Below, one piece after another: positions 59,068-64,000 of a DNA stretch of 64,000 nucleotides. The number at the start of each line of letters is the position of its first letter. The first letter of the stretch is position 1. Under the pieces are notes generated by a model. It did no database searches. It worked only from the letters and a program-made list of their open reading frames with translations, and was not told where the DNA came from. Location: contig OY754473.1 of NCBI GenBank assembly GCA_963575645.1, positions 8,246,001 through 8,310,000 of the forward strand. Direction: 5' to 3'. The stretch is from Xanthostigma xanthostigma. Lineage: Eukaryota > Arthropoda > Insecta > Raphidioptera > Raphidiidae. The translations under genes and the position numbers were made by a program.

Positions 59068-59754
59068 TTTTTCAAAGTGAAACTTTTATTCTATCGCCCC
59101 GAATTTTTCTGGCCGTCTGTTGCATGTCGCATTACAGGCGGCCGCGGAGTAGGGGTAAAGTGAAAAGCGTTCGGAGTAGGCGCTCGGTAGAGCACTCAAG
59201 GCCAATATGGCGGCGCCAATGGTTAGCATCAGCTGACCGTGTAGTATGTATAACACATAGTCAGTCTGTCATGCGGGCAAGTGCTGTACAGTGTTTACAT
59301 GTTTTTATTCGTGTATTCATGTGAAATATTCTTGTTTATAATGAGTATTTGGAAAGAATTCCGTGGCATAAGGATCGAAAATGAAGCAATACTGAGATTT
59401 TTTTAAACTTGCATTTAATACTAACGTTTCGATACGTTTTGTATCATCTTCAGAGTGTTCAAATGCTGTCACACTCTGAAGATGATACAAAACGTATCGA
59501 AACGTTAGTATTAAATGCAAGTTTAAAAAAATCTCAATACTGCTTCATTTTCGATCCTTATGCCACGGAATTCTTTCCAAATACTCATCATTAACTTCAA
59601 TGGATCACAGTTACTCTATTTATTGAATAGAGTCAATCTTCTTTGTTGTTTATAATTAATCGTGATGGATAAGTGTCTACAATCCAACGCCTACAATCCA
59701 ATAAAAGTTTCACTTGCGTCGTGGTTTCTTAAAACCACACAACTGTTTTTTTTT
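59068..59754 (+). mobile_element. Family D, copy D3, interrupted by palindrome F2
   Basis: All D features are present (AAAGTGAAACTTT, GC-rich centre, AAAGTTTCACTT, hairpin GTGGTTT..AAACCAC, T-tract). Comparison with D2 gives the exact insertion point of F2 after TTGTTTATAAT. Confidence 0.87.
59332..59656. mobile_element. Palindromic retroelement-like insertion with 11-bp target duplication (F2)
   Basis: Inserted between 59343 and 59645. TTGTTTATAAT is duplicated at 59332-59342 and 59646-59656. Arms of about 115 bp (59341-59458 and 59471-59588) differ at two positions, and a unique right tail of about 55 bp follows. The right arm holds CTGAAGA, a short hairpin and GAAACGTTAGTA. Same plan as F1 but unrelated in sequence outside that motif. 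Confidence 0.7.
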
Positions 59755-60766
59755 AAGTGAAAATTCTCTAGCTACGTAAAATATAAGCGGCTTTGTATGT
59801 AACAGATTTTTATTCCTTTGATGTGTTGGTTTGAAAAACTTTACATCTCCACGTGTTTCCATAAAATGTTTGTCGGATCAAACAAGTGTTTCTGTTGCGC
59901 AATCAGCATTGAACAATGGACGCTACAGTGGCGCTTCACACACACAGAGGAAGACGGGACTGTCTGCAACTAGAATTATTGTGACATAAATGTCACAAAT
60001 ATAAACTATAATATCTGTCCACACGATTTCTTGTACTTCATTTTAAAACGAAAAAGATTTCTTGATCTTCATTTTTAAACGAAAAACCAACTACTTTAAA
60101 ATGGCTACCGTTACAGCGTGAAAATATCGTTCGACTTCCCACCAAGCGTTCAAATATATCTTGATTATAAGGAAGTTTTATGGAGTTAGATTTTTTAGAA
60201 GCTCCTGACTTTACGAGTGATTTTAAAATATTGTCTTCGCGCAACGGTCTTATATTCTAGCGACGAATCAACAATGAAATTTATAAATGCTTGTAACATT
60301 GACTAAGCTCAGTGTCTCAAAATTGTTTTTTTCAGATTTTCAATTAAAATAACGTACTTTCTTTGACTCGGGTTTTGAAATTTGATGCTGAAACATGCAG
60401 TGGCAGAAAATGAAAAGTATGTTTTAAATGCCAATTTATTTTGTTGATTTCGTTAAAACAATGGTGCTATATGTATTTGATTTTGGCGCTTACAAATTCT
60501 TCTCATTACAAAATATTTACTTTAGAAACGGGACACAAGGCAATAGAAAAATAATTTGCTAAATAATAATATCAGGACCTTAATTTGCTATTTTTTGGGT
60601 CTTAAAGAAGTATAGAAATGTTGGTCTTTAAAGAATTTAAGAAATAAACATTGTCATTTTCTAGCCTTCTAAAATAAATGAACTTTAAACGAGATATTTC
60701 TTAAATTTGCCTTTCAAGATTTAAGTCGACGATTTCTGGAACGCTCGGTACAAAGCGAACGTGTCG
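59755..60766. other. Unassigned sequence
   Basis: Minus ORF 60038-60244 (68 codons) looks somewhat protein-like (NQDIFERLVGSRTIFSRCNG) but matches no family I recognise. No other feature. Confidence 0.3.
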
Positions 60767-60774
60767 GTTTAGAC

Positions 60775-61309
60775 CAGTGATTCCCAAAGTGGTCTATATC
60801 GACCCCCAGGGGTCGACGACAACTTGGAAGGGGTCCATGTCAGCGGGAAAAAGAATTGGGGGTCCATGAAATGAAAATGGGGGTCAACGATAGTGAATCT
60901 CCTAACAAAAAATGAAACAAACTGGACATCGTTAACCGAAGAGATTTAAGATTAAATCTAACTAAATTGATGCCAAATGTTGAAAATTTATTATTAAAGC
61001 ATCAGGTTCATCCCTCACACTAAAAGCATTTATTTTTTGCTTAGTTATTTTATGTAACAGAAAGTAAATTTTAATTTGATTCGTTTAATTTATCTAATTA
61101 ATAAATGTATAAAACTAAACATTTCACAATACATTTCACTACCGTTATAAATTTAAATAGTTCAAAGTGAGTAGCACTATACCGGTTGTCAAAAAAACAT
61201 TTGAAATTAATAAATTTGCAAAAAATCAATATCAGATAAGCAGGGGGTCTACCCAAAACCGAAAAACATGGCAAGTGGTCTACGAGACAAAAAAGTTTGG
61301 AAATCTCTG
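60775..61309. mobile_element. hAT element, non-autonomous
   Basis: TIRs CAGTGATTCCCAAAGTGGTC and complement of CAGAGATTTCCAAACTTTTT. Perfect 8-bp duplication GTTTAGAC at 60767-60774 and 61310-61317. GGGGGTC words recur inside. No transposase. Confidence 0.92.
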
Positions 61310-61317
61310 GTTTAGAC

Positions 61318-62126
61318 CAAGTTTAAACGAACACATTGGGTTGGAAGTTTCGAGTTCGTGAAATCGATTTGCCAAGCCATTTCATTTAATCGGTTTATAC
61401 AGACAGGTGATTTCGTGAGATTTCTTTGACAGTTTGGCAGTTTCTTTAATTGTTTCCATTAACACCTTTTTTTTCCAACTTTTCTCTTCTTTCCATTCGC
61501 CGGTTGAGAAATGGTCAAAATTGAAGTTCTTTAACGTCCGCTTTGCGAGATTTACAACTTTAGCAATTTGTTAAAAATATGTCCAACAAAACGCACACAA
61601 AAAAGTTACTAGCTTTTACCCGAGACTTTCCGCGTGTCAGCTATGTTTTTTTTAAGCGTTAAAAATAGTAGTTTAAAGTAAGAAAAATGCAAACCGTGCA
61701 TATTCTTGGACATCCCTGTACATTGTTTCTATAATAAAAATTGATATAGTTTGGTAGAACACGTGTCTCTATGTTGAAAAACAAAGAAAAGGCAAAATAA
61801 AAAACAAAGTAATTGCTAGCGACATTGTTAATGACGCAGTGTCTCCAAACAAACAGACGATTAAGTAATTAGATAATAATTTTAAAAAAACATTAAAAAT
61901 TAACAGTAATAATTGTTTCAATATTTTATTTCAACCATCTGATGGAAAGTTGTACACGCTTGAAAATAATCCACTTTAAAATAAATATTTTTTTATTGAA
62001 TTTTAATATTTTTTGCTTTGCAATGTTTTTGCCATAACTGGATATATATTTGAACAAATGTTTTCTTGTTGCAAGTATTTCAAATATTTTCAGATCTATT
62101 CTGTGCCCTCTTAATATATTTTTATA
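61318..62126. other. Unassigned AT-rich sequence
   Basis: No gene or repeat family recognised. Confidence 0.3.
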
Positions 62127-62592
62127 CTAGCGTGACCTGTGCGAATTATTCGCACTAAATAAGTATAATAATTAATTATCACTTTACAAAATTATTTTTG
62201 ATTGCAGGTATTCAATTCGTTTCTAATTTTGCACACTGCTTATAACGTTCTTCTTTTTGTTGTAAAAGAAATATTTTACTGAAATTGTCATATAGAGGCG
62301 CAAGTAGCAAAAGCGTTGTTCAGCGTTGCTCGTCAGATGGCACTATGCAGTATTTACAATATGAAGGTCAGATGACAGATCGAAGTGTTAACGTTACGCC
62401 GTCAGATGGCAGACGTTGTTCAGAGTTTAATTAATTTACAAAAACAATAGCAATAATAAATTTTTTAGTTGTCGATGTCAGTAGAGCAAGCAATTATCTG
62501 TAAAATGATATATAATTTATGTGGAGAAATTGTGTGATTTTTTCTAAAAAGGGAGGCAAACATCTTAAACCTTAGCGTATTAATATATATGA
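62127..62592 (-). mobile_element. Non-autonomous Helitron, copy A9 (short subfamily)
   Basis: CTAG at 62127-62130 with the hairpin; TC start at 62592. Internal deletions are identical to A5. It ends only 371 bp upstream of the lipase ATG. Confidence 0.88.
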
Positions 62593-62963
62593 AATATTGG
62601 TAAAAAATAAGATTTGACGCTAGAATGAAAAACCATTGTGTTCTTTTTGACTAATTATTTTTTTAATTAGAAGAAAAACTCAAAAGAATCGCCTATTTTT
62701 AATCGCAAAATAAATATTTGTTTTTGTATTTTGTTTTATCGCGTTTCGTGTCGAAATTATAAATAGCGTCATGGTTTAGAAACTAAACACGAAATGTATC
62801 AGACACCTGTCTGTAGGTATAATATAATTGTCTGGAAATGTAATCGCTCTAATAAGTACAAATTTTTAATAAGCAGAATAGATGTGTTTTTAATTAATTT
62901 TTGAACTGTTCTATAAATATGATGAAATAACACTTCGAAATTTAACATAGTCCACGAAGAAAA
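62593..62963 (+). promoter_or_regulatory. Upstream region of the lipase gene (putative promoter and 5' UTR)
   Basis: The ATG context GAAGAAAAATG is suitable. TATAAATAG at about 62758-62766, some 200 bp upstream, could be a TATA box. Transcription start not defined. Confidence 0.4.
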
Positions 62964-63115
62964 ATGACGTCGGCTGGCCGCAATTTGTCGTTACTTGTGT
63001 TCGGTTTGGTTGGATTGTTCGGGTGGTCCGCGGTTCGAGGTGAAATACTTCCGCAGTGTATTCAGCCTGAACGAGGATGTCCGAACGTCAACGTGACGTT
63101 CTGGTTGTACACCAG
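62964..63115 (+). CDS. Secreted lipase-family protein (pancreatic-lipase/PLA1-like), first coding exon
   Basis: ATG at 62964. 50 codons plus AG, then a donor ACCAG^GTAAG (phase 2). Residues 1-26 form a signal peptide with the hydrophobic core LLVFGLVGLFGW and a likely cut after VRG. The mature start has CIQPERGCPNVNVTFWLYT; a Cys-x(6)-Cys-Pro followed by an N-x-x-F-x-L-Y-T strand is the usual N-terminus of insect neutral lipases of the pancreatic-lipase family (also vitellogenin-like yolk proteins and phospholipase A1). The family hydrolyses lipid esters in gut or hemolymph using a Ser-Asp-His triad in GXSXG context. Those residues lie in later exons outside the window, so it is open whether this one is catalytic. 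Confidence 0.82.
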
Positions 63116-64000
63116 GTAAGATCCACCTAGAGATTGTTTTCGCTTCTCAATTAACTCTAAACTAGGGGCAGAGCCTTTTTATATATGGCGTTTGCACGAC
63201 CCCTCTGTTACAAACCCTCAGTTCTAGCATGACAACTAGATTTCTATACTGTGAATTAGCACTAGACCTAAAATAACCATAACAGTTGGTGAAAAAATCC
63301 AAGGGAATTAAAAAAGTTCATTTTCACAATGTTATATAAATTACGATTTTTAATCAGTCAATTCGACTTATTTTTAAAAGTATTTGAAAGCCAAAAAGTC
63401 AGTTATATAGATAGTCCAAGAGACGGCTGCAGAAAATGTGTCGTCATAAGGTGGACGAACGAAAAAATTAGAGATGATAGTTAAGACCATAATTAAGAAA
63501 GATCGCTAAGGTTGCCTGCGAAAATCCTGCCGAAACAATGTTTTTTTAATTTGTTTATCAGTTAATAGACCAAACGAAAAACACGGTTTTTTCAATATTT
63601 CTTTGAATCTTTAAGGTTATGTGAAAAAGTTATATTCATATAAAAGTTGTAGATCCTTTTAATACCTACAACATTGCCATACAATATTTTTCGATTGGAG
63701 GTCAACTTTCGCCGGAAATAACGAAAGACCGCGTTTGACCCTTAAAACGCGCCTCCCACAGCCCTCCGGCCTTTTACGCATTTGAATTTTTGGTTTTTGT
63801 ATTTCTGACGGCATCATTCGTTTTCTGTTATTAATTTTGTCCTTGTCAAAAACTAACTTCACTGGTCTATTAACTGATAAACAAATTAAAATAACATTGT
63901 TTCGGCAGGATTTTCGCAGGAAACCTTAGCGATCTTTCTCAATTATGGTCTTAACTATCATCTCTATTTTTTTCGTTCGTCCACCTTATGACGACACTTT
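63116..64000 (+). other. Intron 1 of the lipase gene (start)
   Basis: Begins with GTAAGATCC. It runs past the window end. The first 320 bp are unassigned and the rest is a foldback element. Confidence 0.7.
63435..64000. mobile_element. Long-arm foldback in the lipase intron, clipped by the window edge
   Basis: Left arm (from about 63435: GTGTCGTCATAAGGTGGACG ... CTATTAACTGATAAAC complement near 63575) is mirrored by the right arm from about 63865 to the last base, with few differences. The spacer is about 285 bp and contains a 67-codon ORF. The terminal bases on the right lie outside the window. Confidence 0.8.

Noticed and set aside
60038..60244. 68-codon minus ORF with protein-like composition
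   Set aside because: No family recognised, no splice or start context. Kept only as a note in the gap entry.
1..64000. CRISPR arrays, operons, prophage or bacterial features
   Set aside because: Repeats are dispersed or tandem TE units without regular spacers; the window is clearly eukaryotic.

Overview
This window reads as intergenic and intronic DNA from an AT-rich insect genome. A lepidopteran is most likely, judged from the style of the RTE-like LINE tails, the tRNA-derived SINEs and the Helitron/Helentron content; this is inference from repeat style and no species can be named. There is no prokaryotic signal: no operons, no long ORFs, no ribosome binding sites. Most sequence that can be explained is transposable-element debris, and most short ORFs are shadows inside it.

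Host coding sequence is sparse. Two first coding exons are well supported. One is a tetraspanin exon on the minus strand (18945-19049, 35 codons, donor GTAAGT). The other is a secreted lipase-family exon on the plus strand near the right edge (62964-63115, signal peptide plus the start of the mature enzyme, donor GTAAG). An exon-like island lies at 35771-35862, and an 84-codon ORF of unknown nature at 48071-48325.

Mobile DNA, by class. (1) A non-autonomous Helitron family, nine copies (A1-A9), with 5' TC, a 7-bp hairpin and 3' CTAG, always followed by T. (2) Four families unrelated in sequence (B, C, D, E) that share one Helentron-like (HINE/DINE-1-like) plan: T-tract, self-complementary subterminal repeat, body, inverted copy of that repeat, hairpin, T-tract. 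(3) TA-flanked mariner/Tc1-type elements: a deleted mariner at 4293-5194, a long-TIR mariner remnant at 53275-53949, a pogo/Tigger derivative at 49474-49907, and several long-arm foldbacks. (4) hAT-like elements, two of them with perfect 8-bp target duplications. (5) Two PIF/Harbinger elements with TAA duplications; the larger is a mosaic of transposase and MADF fragments. (6) Two long palindromes with 11-12-bp target duplications and a shared hammerhead-like motif. (7) Dispersed tRNA-derived SINEs and a recurrent SINE tail. (8) Local tandem repeats: about 300 bp x5, 165 bp x2, 120 bp x2.4.

Layout. 1-18.9 kb: repeats (A1-A4, B1-B3, C1-C3, D1, a mariner, RTE tails). 18.9-19.1 kb: tetraspanin exon, with its downstream exons expected to the left. 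19-35 kb: repeats, including a MITE carrying many AGTGTCACT-like boxes. 35-50 kb: Helitrons A6-A8, hAT, D2, foldbacks, pogo. 50.9-52.4 kb: satellite-like array. 53-62 kb: mariner, a cluster of GAACATGTTC palindromes at 55.9-56.4 kb, the Harbinger mosaic, D3 with a nested palindrome, and a hAT. 62.1-64 kb: Helitron A9, the lipase first exon, and an intron containing a clipped foldback. Apart from each transposon's own parts, the genes here do not form a pathway.
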